A DNA stretch of 64,000 bases from Jeotgalicoccus coquinae (GTDB lineage: Bacteria; Bacillota; Bacilli; Staphylococcales; Salinicoccaceae): contig NZ_JACHFF010000001.1 in assembly GCF_014207425.1 (NCBI RefSeq), positions 248,001 to 312,000 on the forward strand. The letters run 5' to 3'. Every line of letters starts with the position of its first letter. The stretch's first letter is position 1. The position numbers and the translations under genes are program-made. The notes under the pieces are model-generated. The model was not told the DNA's origin and did not search any database. It saw only the letters and a list, made by a program, of their open reading frames with translations. Shown in pieces: positions 36,730 to 45,890 of the stretch.

Positions 36730-36738
36730 CAGGATTAA

Positions 36739-37161
36739 TTAATCATCAAGTTCTTTATTCTTGCTGCGTTCAATTTTCAGTCTCGCAGTTTCTTCAGTTT
36801 CCACTTCAGATCCTGTTTCATCACGTTTCAATTCGTTAAGAATTGTCAGTCTGTAAGGTTCTACATCCGAGTGGAAGGCACTTCTTGCGATAAGGTGTGC
36901 TGCAACCGGTGCAGAGATGAAAATGAATGCCACAGCTAACAGTAACTGCGTATCAATCTCTGCGTGATAGTATCCAAAGTAAACAAATACTCCGAGCAGG
37001 GTCATTGCCACACCAAGTGTTGAACTTTTGGATGCTGCGTGCAGCCTCGTGTAAGTATCCGGGAGACGGATAACACCGATTGCTGCGACTATTGTAAAAA
37101 AGGCACCGCCGATTAAGAAAAATGTGATCAGACTAACTATTATTATCTCTATCATTTTCAA
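36739..37161 (-). CDS. mnhG: Na+/H+ antiporter subunit G (MnhG/MrpG)
   Basis: This 140-aa subunit has three membrane segments and the family block AAIGVIRLPDTYTRLHAASKSSTLG, then APVAAHLIARSAFH. The C-terminal 35 residues are charged and hydrophilic, longer than usual. The start may be TTG 37161, with AAAGGTG at good spacing, or ATG 37155, which better matches known MnhG N-termini. It overlaps mnhF by about 29 nt and is the last gene of the seven-gene operon. Confidence 0.94.
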   Translation of the reverse strand: MKMIEIIIVSLITFFLIGGAFFTIVAAIGVIRLPDTYTRLHAASKSSTLGVAMTLLGVFVYFGYYHAEIDTQLLLAVAFIFISAPVAAHLIARSAFHSDVEPYRLTILNELKRDETGSEVETEETARLKIERSKNKELDD

Positions 37162-37432
37162 TAATCACACCTTTCTCGAGGAATTTCGCAAAACCGATAG
37201 TTGCGATAAAGCCGATCATACCGATGAGCATAATAACAACGAGCAGGTATGATGTATCAAGTACCATCGATACGAGACCGATCATCCCCATCAGTGTTAC
37301 GCCGAATGCATCGAGTGTTATGACTCTGTCGTGCAGTGTCGGTCCTTTCAGCACTCTGTAAATCATGCCGAGCATAGAAAATGCGAAAGCGATGATACAA
37401 ATAATTACGAGTATATTAATAAAGTTTGTCAT
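37133..37432 (-). CDS. mnhF: Na+/H+ antiporter subunit F (MnhF/MrpF)
   Basis: This 99-aa subunit has three membrane segments and the conserved stretch YRVLKGPTLHDRVITLDAFGVTLMG. It is needed for assembly of the Mrp complex and contributes to cation transfer in structural models. Its start overlaps the mnhE stop by 4 nt (ATGA), and its end overlaps mnhG. Length is typical. Confidence 0.95.
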   Translation of the reverse strand: MTNFINILVIICIIAFAFSMLGMIYRVLKGPTLHDRVITLDAFGVTLMGMIGLVSMVLDTSYLLVVIMLIGMIGFIATIGFAKFLEKGVIIENDRDNNS

Positions 37433-37908
37433 GGTTTAGCCACCTCTTTTATGACATCTTCAAAGGCAGTCTTGATAGAGGCAATTTCAGCATCCGCATC
37501 ATCCATATCCAGTCCGTGGATATAAATAATCGAATAGTCTTCTGAAATGGCAACCACTACTGTACCTGGTGTTAAAGTAATCAGAGTAGACAGCAGTGCG
37601 ACTTCCCATTCTTCTTCAAGGTCATTCGGATATGCATAGAAACCCGGATGAATATCGATTTTTGGTGCCATTACGATACGCACTACATCGATATTGGCTT
37701 TAATCAGTTCGATTATAAAAATAAAGAACAGCTTAATCATCCAGTACAGACGTTTAATGTAAAAGCGTCCCGGCAGGAAGTTGCGGAGAATGTACACTGC
37801 AACCAGTCCGATGATATATCCGGTAATGAATGTACCGACTGTAAAGTCACCGTTCATAAATACCCACAGGAAAGCTAATATGATATTAATTAAGAGTTGA
37901 AATGACAA
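37429..37908 (-). CDS. mnhE: Na+/H+ antiporter subunit E (MnhE/MrpE)
   Basis: This 159-aa subunit has two or three membrane segments at the N-terminus and a cytoplasmic domain with LLSTLITLTPGTVVVAISED and YIHGLDM. The start is TTG 37908, directly after the mnhD stop, with GGGGTGG at proper distance. Length agrees with S. aureus MnhE. It is part of the membrane complex that exchanges Na+ for H+. Confidence 0.95.
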   Translation of the reverse strand: MSFQLLINIILAFLWVFMNGDFTVGTFITGYIIGLVAVYILRNFLPGRFYIKRLYWMIKLFFIFIIELIKANIDVVRIVMAPKIDIHPGFYAYPNDLEEEWEVALLSTLITLTPGTVVVAISEDYSIIYIHGLDMDDADAEIASIKTAFEDVIKEVAKP

Positions 37909-39402
37909 TTATTCCACCCCCATCAAATAGTTAGAATATGATGACGGGTCGTAGAATGATTCTGCCGCCATTTCAAACACCGGGAATAAGAAGTCGGCTG
38001 AAAGCCCGAATACAGTCGAAACAATGACCATACCGACAGCTGCGAAAAGCAGTTTATCCGATTTAATGTTTTTAAGTTCAATCGGCTGTGCCGGTTCACC
38101 CCAGAATACTTTAATGAATATTTTCATAATGCTGTATAACACGATTAAGCTCGACAGCAGTACGATAATCGCAGCGATTGAATGACCGTTATCGAAAGCA
38201 GATTCTACGATAAATAATTTACCGAAGAAGCCCGGGAACGGAGGCACACCTGCAAGTGACATAGCTGCAACAAAGAATGTCCAGCCGACAACAGGGTGCT
38301 GTTTAATGAGTCCGCCGAGATCAGCAGCATCGTTTTTACCTGTGCGGTAAATAATGAAGCCAATCAGCAGGAACAGTGCTGTTTTAATAATCATATCGTG
38401 AATCAGATAGTACATTGCACCGATAGTTCCGGCATAGTCCATCATTGAAAATCCAACGATGATGACCCCGATTGCAATCATAATGTTATAAATAATAATC
38501 TTTTTCATATCAGTGTATGCAAGTGCTCCAATACAGCCGGCAACGATAGTTAACAGTGCCAGCAGCAGAAGAACCTGATGCGTATAACCGGCATCGTTCG
38601 TAAAGAACAGAGAGAATGTTCTTGCGATTGCGTACACACCGACTTTAGTCAGCAGTGCACCAAACAGAGCGATAATCGGCATAGGCGGTGCGGCGTATGA
38701 ACCCGGCATCCAGAAGTACAGCGGGAATAATCCGGCTTTCGTCGCAAAGACGAATATAAATACTACTGCGATAATTGTCATGATTGCCAGGTTTCCGTCA
38801 TAGTTCGATAATTTAATATGAATATCCGCCATGTTCAGCGAACCTGTAACAGAGTACAGATACGCGAGGCCGATCAGGAAGAAGTTCGAAGATACAACGT
38901 TAACTACGAGGTACTTGAACCCTTCCTGCAGCTGTATTTTACGGCTGCCTAATGTAATTAATACATATGATGCGAGCAGGAATACTTCAAAGAATACGAA
39001 CATATTGAATATATCCCCTGTGGTAAATGCTCCGTTAATTCCGGTAATCATAAACATTACCATTGGATAGTAATAATATTTCTCTCTCTCATAGCCGATT
39101 GACTGGAATGAGTATATAACGATGAAAAACATTACGATTGACGTTGTTAAGACGAGCAGTGCGGCAACCATATCGTAAACTACGCTGATACCAAACGGTG
39201 CAGACCAGTTACTGATAAATGTTACCATCGTGCCGTTGACATAGACGTAATAGACGCTGAATGCAGCAGCACCAACCATAAGGAGTCCGGTAACAGCCGA
39301 GACCATACGATGCGGCATCGGACGCTTGCCGATAAACAGCATGATAACACCGGCTAAAAACGGAAGAATGATTGGGAGCATAGGTAATATGTTAGTCGTC
39401 AT
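37909..39402 (-). CDS. mnhD: Na+/H+ antiporter subunit D (MnhD/MrpD)
   Basis: This 497-aa protein has about 14 membrane segments and is homologous to proton-pumping subunits of complex I (NuoM/N). Conserved charged and helix-breaking segments include FFEVFLLASYVLITLG, FATKAGLFPLYFWMPGSYAAPP (with the key lysine) and YYLIHDMIIKTALFLLIG. It starts inside mnhC by 11 nt. It probably forms one of the two ion channels of the complex with MnhA. Confidence 0.96.
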   Translation of the reverse strand: MTTNILPMLPIILPFLAGVIMLFIGKRPMPHRMVSAVTGLLMVGAAAFSVYYVYVNGTMVTFISNWSAPFGISVVYDMVAALLVLTTSIVMFFIVIYSFQSIGYEREKYYYYPMVMFMITGINGAFTTGDIFNMFVFFEVFLLASYVLITLGSRKIQLQEGFKYLVVNVVSSNFFLIGLAYLYSVTGSLNMADIHIKLSNYDGNLAIMTIIAVVFIFVFATKAGLFPLYFWMPGSYAAPPMPIIALFGALLTKVGVYAIARTFSLFFTNDAGYTHQVLLLLALLTIVAGCIGALAYTDMKKIIIYNIMIAIGVIIVGFSMMDYAGTIGAMYYLIHDMIIKTALFLLIGFIIYRTGKNDAADLGGLIKQHPVVGWTFFVAAMSLAGVPPFPGFFGKLFIVESAFDNGHSIAAIIVLLSSLIVLYSIMKIFIKVFWGEPAQPIELKNIKSDKLLFAAVGMVIVSTVFGLSADFLFPVFEMAAESFYDPSSYSNYLMGVE

Positions 39403-39733
39403 GTGGAACTCCTTTCATATCTTCAGTGTTATCCGTGCCAAGCTCTTTGTAGTTTCTGAGCAGCAGTACAAGACTGAATGCAGTCAATGCAAATGAAATA
39501 ACAATTGCAGTCAGAATCAGTGCCTGAGGCAGCGGATCGGTGTATGTGCTGACCGCATCATCGAGTACCGGCACGTTACCGCGTTTTAATTCACCCATGG
39601 TAAGGATCATTAAATGCACGCCGTGCGACAGTACTGAAACGCCGATGATGATACGTAAAACACTTTTTGACAGAATTAAATATGTTGCAGAGGCAATCAA
39701 TATGCCTGCTAAAATTATCGTGACCAGTTCCAT
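39392..39733 (-). CDS. mnhC: Na+/H+ antiporter subunit C (MnhC/MrpC)
   Basis: This 113-aa subunit with three membrane segments is homologous to NuoK. It shows YLILSKSVLRIIIGVSVLSHGVHLMIL and DPLPQALILTAIVISFALTAF, both conserved in the family. The start overlaps the mnhB stop by one base and its end overlaps mnhD by 11 nt, typical of a tightly coupled operon. Confidence 0.95.
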   Translation of the reverse strand: MELVTIILAGILIASATYLILSKSVLRIIIGVSVLSHGVHLMILTMGELKRGNVPVLDDAVSTYTDPLPQALILTAIVISFALTAFSLVLLLRNYKELGTDNTEDMKGVPHDD

Positions 39734-40200
39734 TAGTCTTCTGTCCCCCCAACCAATGTAACAATCAGCAGTGAAGTACCGGCGACTGTAAGGAAAACAC
39801 CGATATCAAAAACTACTGCTGTGTGGAGAGCGATTTCTCCGAACACAGGAACGTTAACATATGTGTGCTGATGGGTGAAGAACGGAACACCGAAGAAAAA
39901 TAATACCGTCGGCACTACTATTGCCAGTGCCAGTCCGGAGCTTATCATTAAATGAAAGTTGACCGGAATCATTTTCTTCACAGTTTCATAATCGTAAGCC
40001 ATAAGTAAAAGTATGATGGCAGATGCAGCAAGCAGACCGCCGACGAAACCGCCGCCCGGTGTGTAGTGTCCTGCCATAAATAAGTTTATCGAGAACAGCA
40101 GGATGATGAGAAATATCACTTTTGAAGTGAACTGAATAAACACATCATTCATCTGACGCTGTACTTTACTGTAGCCGGCTCTCTTAAGCGTGCTCTTCAT
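39733..40200 (-). CDS. mnhB: Na+/H+ antiporter subunit B (MnhB/MrpB)
   Basis: This 155-aa subunit with four membrane segments has the block FMAGHYTPGGGFVGGLLAASAIILL, diagnostic for MrpB. ATG 40200 is chosen because AAAGG lies 9 nt before it; two more ATGs at 40209 and 40206 are too close to that site. It overlaps the end of mnhA by 17 nt. Confidence 0.95.
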   Translation of the reverse strand: MKSTLKRAGYSKVQRQMNDVFIQFTSKVIFLIILLFSINLFMAGHYTPGGGFVGGLLAASAIILLLMAYDYETVKKMIPVNFHLMISSGLALAIVVPTVLFFFGVPFFTHQHTYVNVPVFGEIALHTAVVFDIGVFLTVAGTSLLIVTLVGGTED

Positions 40201-42583
40201 TGTCATCATCCTTTCTTGATACTTTTGCTTTCATTAATGCGTAAATTCCAATTCCGGCAATACCGAATACCAGTGTTTCGAATAATGTATCGTAACCACG
40301 GAAGTCAACGAGTATTACGTTAACCATGTTTCCGCCGGCTGCGAGGTCGTATACGTTTTCAATATGGTACTGACTGATTGAGTCAAACAGACGGTTTGAG
40401 TATGCTGCCAGTCCGAAAAGAATAACGATTGCTCCGACACCGACTGAAACGATAAAGTTCGTGAATTTGAATTGAATACTTTCTTCGTGCTTCGAGCGTT
40501 TAGGCAGGTGATAGAAACATACGAGGAATAGTGTCGTAGTAACTGTTTCAATTGCCAGTTGAGTCAGTGCAAGGTCCGGCGCTCTGAAGAACGCGAAGAA
40601 CAGTGCCATTGAAAATCCGATTGCACCAAGCATTATAATCGATACCATGCGTGAGCGTGTCATCATGATAATAGCCAGTGATACTAAAATAATCAGTACA
40701 AGTGCCATGTCCTGAAGACCGACATCTGCAAAATTATCGAATGTAATAGGCAGTCCTGTATAGAACGTAGTAATAATCCCGAAAACTACGAAGAATCCGA
40801 AAATGTAAACCATGTAATCTCTCAGGAAACCGCTCATAATACCGTCGGTAGTTTTGGCAGAACCAAGTTCACTGTAAATCAGACCCTGATCATACAGGTG
40901 GTTCAGCGTGAATTGTTCTTTATGATAATCGTATATGAACATCCAGCTGTTTCTGAATATGTACAGTGCAGAACCGATAACGACTACAGCAACTGTTGCC
41001 CACAGTGCGGGGTTGTTAAAACCGTGCCAGTGTGAGATTTCAGTGTTTAATGCTGTATCTGTCCCAAGGATACCCATCGCGGCAGGATCGATAATGCTGC
41101 CTGACAGCAGGTTGGGGAACAGCCCGAAAATAATTATTAAAGAAGATAAAATAATCGGTGAAGCAAGTAATAATTTTGGTGCTTCATGTGGTTCTTTCGG
41201 TGTATCGTGTGTGCGTTCTCCGAAGAAAACGCCGTGAATTAATTTAATTGAGTAAACGAATGTAAAAATACTGCCGGCGATTGCAAGAATCGGGAACAGT
41301 ACGCTCCAGTCAGACAGTGCGCTGAAGTTTGCATTGCTGATTTCAAACATTGCCTCAAGGAATAATTCTTTAGACAGGAATCCGTTAAATGGAGGAATAC
41401 CTGCCATTGATAATGATGTAATCATTGTCATTGTAAATGTGATCGGCATCAGCGTCATCAGACCGCCGAGCTTTCTAATGCTGCGTGTGCCTGTTTCGTG
41501 GTCGAGAATACCCGCCACCATGAACAGTGCACCTTTAAAAGTTGCATGGTTAATGATGTGGAATACTGCAGCGACAACGGCTACTGTAAATATCTGCTCA
41601 TTGGCACCGCTTGCAACAGCAAGTGCACCAACACCAAGAAGACTCATAATCATCCCCAGCTGGGAAACAGTCGAGAATGCAAGTACTGCTTTTAAATCGT
41701 CTTTCTTAACAGCGTTGAACGAGCCCCAGAACAGAGTAACGAGTCCTGTAACTAAAATCAGCCAGACCCACAGTTCGCTGAATGCGAATACCGGTGTGAA
41801 TCTTGCGACTAAATAAAGACCTGCTTTAACCATCGTAGCTGAGTGCAGGTATGCACTGACAGGTGTCGGTGCTTCCATAGCATCCGGCAGCCAGATGTAG
41901 AACGGGAACTGTGCTGATTTAGTAAATGCACCAAGCAGTACTAACACTACTGCCAGCGGAGCAAGTGGACTTGCTGTAATTAAATCAACATCAGCAATCA
42001 TTTCTCTGATGCTGAATGTTCCTGTAATAATAGACAGGATAATAAATCCTCCGAGCATCATGAATCCGCCGAAAAAAGTAATCAGCATGGATTTCTGTGC
42101 ACCGTAAACTGATTTATCTTTAGTGAACCAGAATGCAATCAGCAGGAAACTTGAAATTGAAGTCAGTTCCCAGAAGAAGTAAAGCATGAGCACGTTATCG
42201 CTCAGTACCACTCCGAGCATTGCTGTCATGAAGATAAGGAGGTAAACGTAAAAGTTACCGAGTCTCTCATCTTTTGATAAGTAACCGATAGAATATAATA
42301 CTACCAGTGCGCCGATACCTGAAATCAGTATTGCGAATAGTAATCCGAGACCATCTATGTAGACGTCAAAATTCAGCCCGATGCGGGGCATTAAATTTAA
42401 TGTATGATGGAAAACTTGATTATCTGCAATAGAAGGTATTAAGCTAAATAAGTATGCAGCTATCACAGCCGGAATAGGTAAAACAAACCAACCGAGATGT
42501 ACATCTTTAACATACCGGTATATTATTGCGATTGCGATCGCAGCAATAACAGGTAAAAATATTGCGAAATGTATCAATGTCAA
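40184..42583 (-). CDS. mnhA: Na+/H+ antiporter subunit A (MnhA/MrpA)
   Basis: This protein of about 799 aa is the largest Mnh subunit. The first 500 residues are NuoL-like with ELTSISSFLLIAFWF, KSAQFPFYIWLPDAMEAPTPVSAYLHSATMVKAG and HIINHATFKGALFM; the C-terminus carries the MrpA-specific domain and an MnhB-like tail. TTG 42583 follows GAGGAGG and gives the usual start LTLIHFAIFLP; an ATG 36 nt upstream lacks a site. It is the first gene of mnhABCDEFG, whose product exports Na+ and supports alkali and salt tolerance. Confidence 0.95.
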   Translation of the reverse strand: MTLIHFAIFLPVIAAIAIAIIYRYVKDVHLGWFVLPIPAVIAAYLFSLIPSIADNQVFHHTLNLMPRIGLNFDVYIDGLGLLFAILISGIGALVVLYSIGYLSKDERLGNFYVYLLIFMTAMLGVVLSDNVLMLYFFWELTSISSFLLIAFWFTKDKSVYGAQKSMLITFFGGFMMLGGFIILSIITGTFSIREMIADVDLITASPLAPLAVVLVLLGAFTKSAQFPFYIWLPDAMEAPTPVSAYLHSATMVKAGLYLVARFTPVFAFSELWVWLILVTGLVTLFWGSFNAVKKDDLKAVLAFSTVSQLGMIMSLLGVGALAVASGANEQIFTVAVVAAVFHIINHATFKGALFMVAGILDHETGTRSIRKLGGLMTLMPITFTMTMITSLSMAGIPPFNGFLSKELFLEAMFEISNANFSALSDWSVLFPILAIAGSIFTFVYSIKLIHGVFFGERTHDTPKEPHEAPKLLLASPIILSSLIIIFGLFPNLLSGSIIDPAAMGILGTDTALNTEISHWHGFNNPALWATVAVVVIGSALYIFRNSWMFIYDYHKEQFTLNHLYDQGLIYSELGSAKTTDGIMSGFLRDYMVYIFGFFVVFGIITTFYTGLPITFDNFADVGLQDMALVLIILVSLAIIMMTRSRMVSIIMLGAIGFSMALFFAFFRAPDLALTQLAIETVTTTLFLVCFYHLPKRSKHEESIQFKFTNFIVSVGVGAIVILFGLAAYSNRLFDSISQYHIENVYDLAAGGNMVNVILVDFRGYDTLFETLVFGIAGIGIYALMKAKVSRKDDDNEEHA

Positions 42584-42617
42584 AGTGTATCCTCCTCTAA
42601 CGTTATTATATTTATCC

Positions 42618-42646
42618 ATTATACATTAATATTAAATGTAAATAAA
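42618..42646 (-). promoter_or_regulatory. Probable mnh operon promoter (minus strand)
   Basis: On the minus strand TATAAT (42623-42618) is preceded at 17 bp by TTTATT. It lies 35 nt before the mnhA start. The -35 is weak, so confidence is modest. Confidence 0.5.
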
Positions 42647-42655
42647 CGCTTACGG

Positions 42656-42684
42656 TTTGAAATTTTAGACTATTCTCGTATAAT
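42656..42684 (+). promoter_or_regulatory. Probable promoter of the cyclophilin gene
   Basis: TTTGAA (42656-42661) and TATAAT (42679-42684) are 17 bp apart. The leader to ATG 42791 is about 100 nt, AT-rich, with no clear structure. Confidence 0.6.
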
Positions 42685-42790
42685 GTATATATGGTAGTAA
42701 GTGGTATTAAATTTAGGATTTTATAATTTTAAATTTCATTATTACTTTTGCTAAAATGAAATTAATAAAATTTTTCAGGAGGCCAAATTC

Positions 42791-43384
42791 ATGGCATATT
42801 CACAATTAACAACAGAGCTTTTGGAAGGCGAAACAAAAGCAGTAATCAAAACAAACATGGGAGACGTAACATTTAAACTGTTAAACAATGTTGCTCCTAA
42901 AACTGTAGAAAACTTCGTTACACACGCAAAAAATAAATACTACGACGGTTTAATTTTCCACAGAGTTATTAAAGACTTCATGATTCAGGGTGGAGATCCG
43001 ACGGGAACTGGTATGGGCGGAGAAAGTATCTGGGGAGAGGCTTTTGAAGATGAGTTCTCAACAGATGCATTCAACCTTTACGGTGCACTGTCAATGGCAA
43101 ACGCAGGGCCAAACACTAACGGTTCACAGTTCTTTATCGTGCAGCTTAAAGATGTGCCGGCAGATATGGTGTCACAGCTTGAAGGCGCGGGCTACCCGGC
43201 TGAAATTATCGAAAGCTACAAGCAAAACGGCGGTACGCCATGGTTGGACCAGAGACATACTGTATTCGGCCAGGTGATCGAAGGTATGGATATTATTGAA
43301 AAGATTGCTGATGTTAAAACAGGCAGACAGGATAAGCCTGTTGAAGATGTGATCATCGAAACAATTGAAGTAACTGAAAAATAA
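42791..43384 (+). CDS. Cyclophilin-type peptidyl-prolyl cis-trans isomerase
   Basis: This 197-aa cytoplasmic cyclophilin catalyses proline isomerisation during protein folding. Active-site blocks are [24 protein letters not shown] (with the catalytic arginine and the FxxxQxG segment), [13 protein letters not shown] and [12 protein letters not shown]. No signal peptide is seen, unlike PrsA-type lipoproteins. It carries an insertion of about 25 residues around [19 protein letters not shown], also present in staphylococcal homologues. AGGAGG precedes the start. Confidence 0.95.
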   Translation: MAYSQLTTELLEGETKAVIKTNMGDVTFKLLNNVAPKTVENFVTHAKNKYYDGLIFHRVIKDFMIQGGDPTGTGMGGESIWGEAFEDEFSTDAFNLYGALSMANAGPNTNGSQFFIVQLKDVPADMVSQLEGAGYPAEIIESYKQNGGTPWLDQRHTVFGQVIEGMDIIEKIADVKTGRQDKPVEDVIIETIEVTEK

Positions 43385-43397
43385 GAACCAATATATA

Positions 43398-43437
43398 ATA
43401 CACAGTCTGCTTAAAAACAGGCTGTGTATTATTTTAT
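43398..43437 (+). terminator. Rho-independent terminator after the cyclophilin gene
   Basis: AATACACAGTCTG and CAGGCTGTGTATT form a stem with one mismatch around TTAAAAA-type loop, then T-rich ATTTTAT. Confidence 0.82.
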
Positions 43438-43575
43438 AAGAGCTCCCAGATATACATATTAATGGGAATTATTTCTAAAAATTAACGGAAAGTATCACAA
43501 ATTAGTCATTATTATAATATTTATAGCGCAAAACACTCTGATATACTTGGTTGTGTAAAGGTGAGTGATTTAAAA

Positions 43576-43782
43576 ATGATGCCATTCCTTTATTTCCCGG
43601 AAGATAAAACGGAATACATTCCAGCTATTATCATGTTACTTCTTTTTATTTTACTTGCGTTTATCGTGTATAAACTTATTAAAAAATATTCGCGCAATGA
43701 AGAAGAGAAGATGAGAGATTTCGAAGAAAAAGTTCTCGAGAGACTCGAACATGAACATAAGGACGATCCAACACGGAAATAA
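43576..43782 (+). CDS. Small single-pass membrane protein, hypothetical
   Basis: This protein of about 68 aa has one predicted membrane segment (residues about 16-35, IPAIIMLLLFILLAFIVYKL) followed by a basic patch and a highly charged helical tail EEEKMRDFEEKVLERLEHEHKDD likely to be cytoplasmic. Start choices are ATG 43576 or 43579 with AAAGGTGAG upstream, or GTG 43561. I do not recognise a family. Its codon use and ribosome site look real. A hairpin at 43869 may end its transcript. Confidence 0.6.
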   Translation: MMPFLYFPEDKTEYIPAIIMLLLFILLAFIVYKLIKKYSRNEEEKMRDFEEKVLERLEHEHKDDPTRK

Positions 43783-43868
43783 TGATTTAATAAATAAAAC
43801 TGATTTGTTATTTCTGTGTGCGACCTTAGAGTACTGCAGACTTACATAACTTATATGAAATTTACGCG

Positions 43869-43897
43869 CACATATGCCGGACCGGTATATGTGTTTT
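43869..43897 (+). terminator. Possible terminator downstream of the small membrane protein
   Basis: CACATATGCC and GGTATATGTG form a stem with one G-U pair, followed by only T4, so the tail is weak. The 199 bases 43783-43981 hold nothing else I can identify. Confidence 0.5.
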
Positions 43898-43981
43898 GCT
43901 GTGTGATTATTTTGGTTACTTCAGCCAACTGTGTTAAAATGGTGATGGATTTAATAAAGAAGCAAAATAAGTAGGGATAAC

Positions 43982-44359
43982 ATGGCAAAAAAATACCGGA
44001 TCGGCCAGTTCGTTAAAGTGAAAATTACTGGTATTCAGTCGTACGGTGCTTTTGTCAAAACTCCTGATAATCGTGATGGTCTGATCCATATATCTGAAGT
44101 GATGAACGATTACGTACACGATGTGAATCAATATTTATCAAAAGGCCAAATAGTAAAGGCTAAAATTGTCAGCATTGATGAAAACGGCAAAATCAGTTTA
44201 TCTCTGAAGGAAAACGAATACTTTAAGAACGAAGAGAAAAAGCGGGACAAGCGTTCAGTATTGGAAAAGATCAAAGATACCGAGAAACACGGCTTCCAGA
44301 CTCTGGCAGAAAGAATGCCGCTCTGGATAGAAGAGGCAAAAGAACGTATGAAAGAATAA
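43982..44359 (+). CDS. cvfD: S1-domain RNA-binding protein (CvfD / general stress protein 13, YugI)
   Basis: This 125-aa protein has a single S1 RNA-binding domain in residues 4-78 (IGQFVKVKITGIQSYGAFV, then GLIHISEV and GKISLSLKENE) followed by a charged tail. S. aureus CvfD and Bacillus YugI match in size and layout; they bind RNA or ribosomes and influence virulence or stress. It begins at ATG 43982 after TAGGGAT and ends at a palindromic terminator. Its place before rocD-gluD is the same as in staphylococci. Confidence 0.87.
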   Translation: MAKKYRIGQFVKVKITGIQSYGAFVKTPDNRDGLIHISEVMNDYVHDVNQYLSKGQIVKAKIVSIDENGKISLSLKENEYFKNEEKKRDKRSVLEKIKDTEKHGFQTLAERMPLWIEEAKERMKE

Positions 44360-44369
44360 TGCCAGTAGC

Positions 44370-44398
44370 AAAACCTGTGAATTCACAGGTTTTTTAAT
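44370..44398 (+). terminator. Rho-independent terminator after cvfD
   Basis: AAAACCTGTGAA/TTCACAGGTTTT is a perfect 24-bp palindrome running into a T-rich tail. Confidence 0.85.
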
Positions 44399-44405
44399 TT
44401 TTTCT

Positions 44406-44425
44406 CGATGAATATATATTCATCG
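44406..44425. promoter_or_regulatory. ARG box upstream of rocD-gluD
   Basis: A perfect 20-bp palindrome contains TGAAT-ATAT-ATTCA, the core of the ArgR/AhrC operator (TGAATwwwwATTCA). It lies 16 nt upstream of the -35 hexamer at 44442, a position suited to activation, as AhrC does for roc genes in Bacillus. Confidence 0.75.
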
Positions 44426-44441
44426 TAAATACATAAATACG

Positions 44442-44495
44442 TTGATTTTATAGACTTAAAAAGTATAAAACACCGATTTAGTGTATACGTTTTCA
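44442..44495 (+). promoter_or_regulatory. rocD promoter with CRE-like site
   Basis: TTGATT (44442-44447) and TATAAA (44464-44469) are 16 bp apart. Just after the predicted start lies TGTATACGTTTTCA (44482-44495), one mismatch from the CcpA consensus, in a roadblock position. A second possible promoter, TTGACA at 44524, has only a poor -10. Confidence 0.6.
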
Positions 44496-44633
44496 AAGTT
44501 CGCAAACCGCTTTATCATGCGTGTTGACAAAACTCTTGAAAATAAAGGTAAATACAGTCATGATGGATATGAATACATAATTAAAAATGTATATTTAAAT
44601 GAGTTTTTAAACATAAATAAGGGGGAGAAATTT

Positions 44634-45833
44634 ATGAGAACTGAAGAAATTATTAAACAGACAGAGCGGCACGATACGGACATTTATAAGCCGCTGCCGA
44701 TTGTAATTTCAGAAGCGGAAGGTGTCTGGGTAAAAGATCCGGAAGGCAATAAATATATGGATATGCTGAGTGCATATTCTGCGGTGAATCAGGGGCATCG
44801 TCATCCGAAAATTATCCAGGCGTTAAAAGATCAGGCGGATAAAGTAACGCTGACGTCACGATCGTTCCATGTAGACTGTCTCGGTGACTGGTTTGAAAAG
44901 CTCAGTGAAATATCAGGCAAGAACAGAGTACTGCCGATGAACACAGGCGCTGAAGCGGTTGAATCTGCAATTAAAGCAGCGAGACGCTGGGCTTATGAAG
45001 TTAAAGGCGTACCTGATAATCAGGCGGAAGTAATTGCAATGAAGAACAACTTCCACGGGAGAACAATGATACCGATGTCAATGTCATCCGAACCTGAATA
45101 CCGCAGAGGATTTGGACCGCTTGGGGACGGATTCCAAATTGTGAACTACGGTGATCCGGAAGCACTTGAAGATGCAATTAACGACAACACAGCAGCAGTA
45201 ATCTTAGAACCGATTCAGGGTGAAGCGGGCGTAAACATTCCGCCGGCAGGCTACCTGAAACAGGTAAGAGAAATTTGCGACCGCAATAATGTACTGTTTA
45301 TTTCAGATGAAATTCAGGCGGGACTTGGCCGTGCAGGAAAAATGTTTGCAACGGACTGGGACGAAGTAGTACCTGATATGTACATTTTAGGAAAAGCACT
45401 TGGCGGCGGAGTATTCCCGGTATCAGTTGTTCTTGGTGACGACGAAGTACTTGGTGTACTTAATGAAGGATCTCACGGTTCGACATTCGGCGGAAACCCG
45501 CTGGCAGCGAGAGTGTCCGAAGCGGCACTTAATGTGCTGATCGACGAAAAGCTGGCAGACCGTTCACTGGAACTCGGAGAATACCTGCTTGGCGAACTGA
45601 AGAAAATTACACATGAATCAATTGTAGATATTCGCGGTAAAGGACTCTTTATCGGACTGGAACTTAACAAGAGTGCACGCGTATTCTGTGAACAGCTTAA
45701 AGATGAAGGGGTGCTCTGCAAAGAAACACACGGTACTGTCGTGAGATTTGCACCACCGCTTGTAGTAACTAAAGAAGAGCTTGACTGGGCCCTCGAAAAA
45801 GTTAAAAAAGTTTTTAACAAAGGTACTTTCTAA
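44634..45833 (+). CDS. rocD: Ornithine aminotransferase
   Basis: This 399-aa PLP enzyme transfers the delta-amino group of ornithine to 2-oxoglutarate, giving glutamate semialdehyde. Class III aminotransferase blocks are [33 protein letters not shown] and the PLP lysine K254 in [11 protein letters not shown] 44634 follows GGGGGAG; a start at 44481 would add an N-terminal extension that is not coding-like. gluD follows after 57 nt; together they take ornithine to glutamate and 2-oxoglutarate. ARG box and CRE-like site upstream suggest control by ArgR and CcpA. Confidence 0.95.
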   Translation: MRTEEIIKQTERHDTDIYKPLPIVISEAEGVWVKDPEGNKYMDMLSAYSAVNQGHRHPKIIQALKDQADKVTLTSRSFHVDCLGDWFEKLSEISGKNRVLPMNTGAEAVESAIKAARRWAYEVKGVPDNQAEVIAMKNNFHGRTMIPMSMSSEPEYRRGFGPLGDGFQIVNYGDPEALEDAINDNTAAVILEPIQGEAGVNIPPAGYLKQVREICDRNNVLFISDEIQAGLGRAGKMFATDWDEVVPDMYILGKALGGGVFPVSVVLGDDEVLGVLNEGSHGSTFGGNPLAARVSEAALNVLIDEKLADRSLELGEYLLGELKKITHESIVDIRGKGLFIGLELNKSARVFCEQLKDEGVLCKETHGTVVRFAPPLVVTKEELDWALEKVKKVFNKGTF

Positions 45834-45890
45834 AAAAAATCTTTATGATACAATATTAGATGAAAACAGTTACAAAAAGAGGCGGATAAA

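Noticed and set aside
44481-44633. N-terminal extension of rocD
   Set aside because: The region holds the promoter and CRE-like site; homologues start at the ATG with GGGGGAG upstream.
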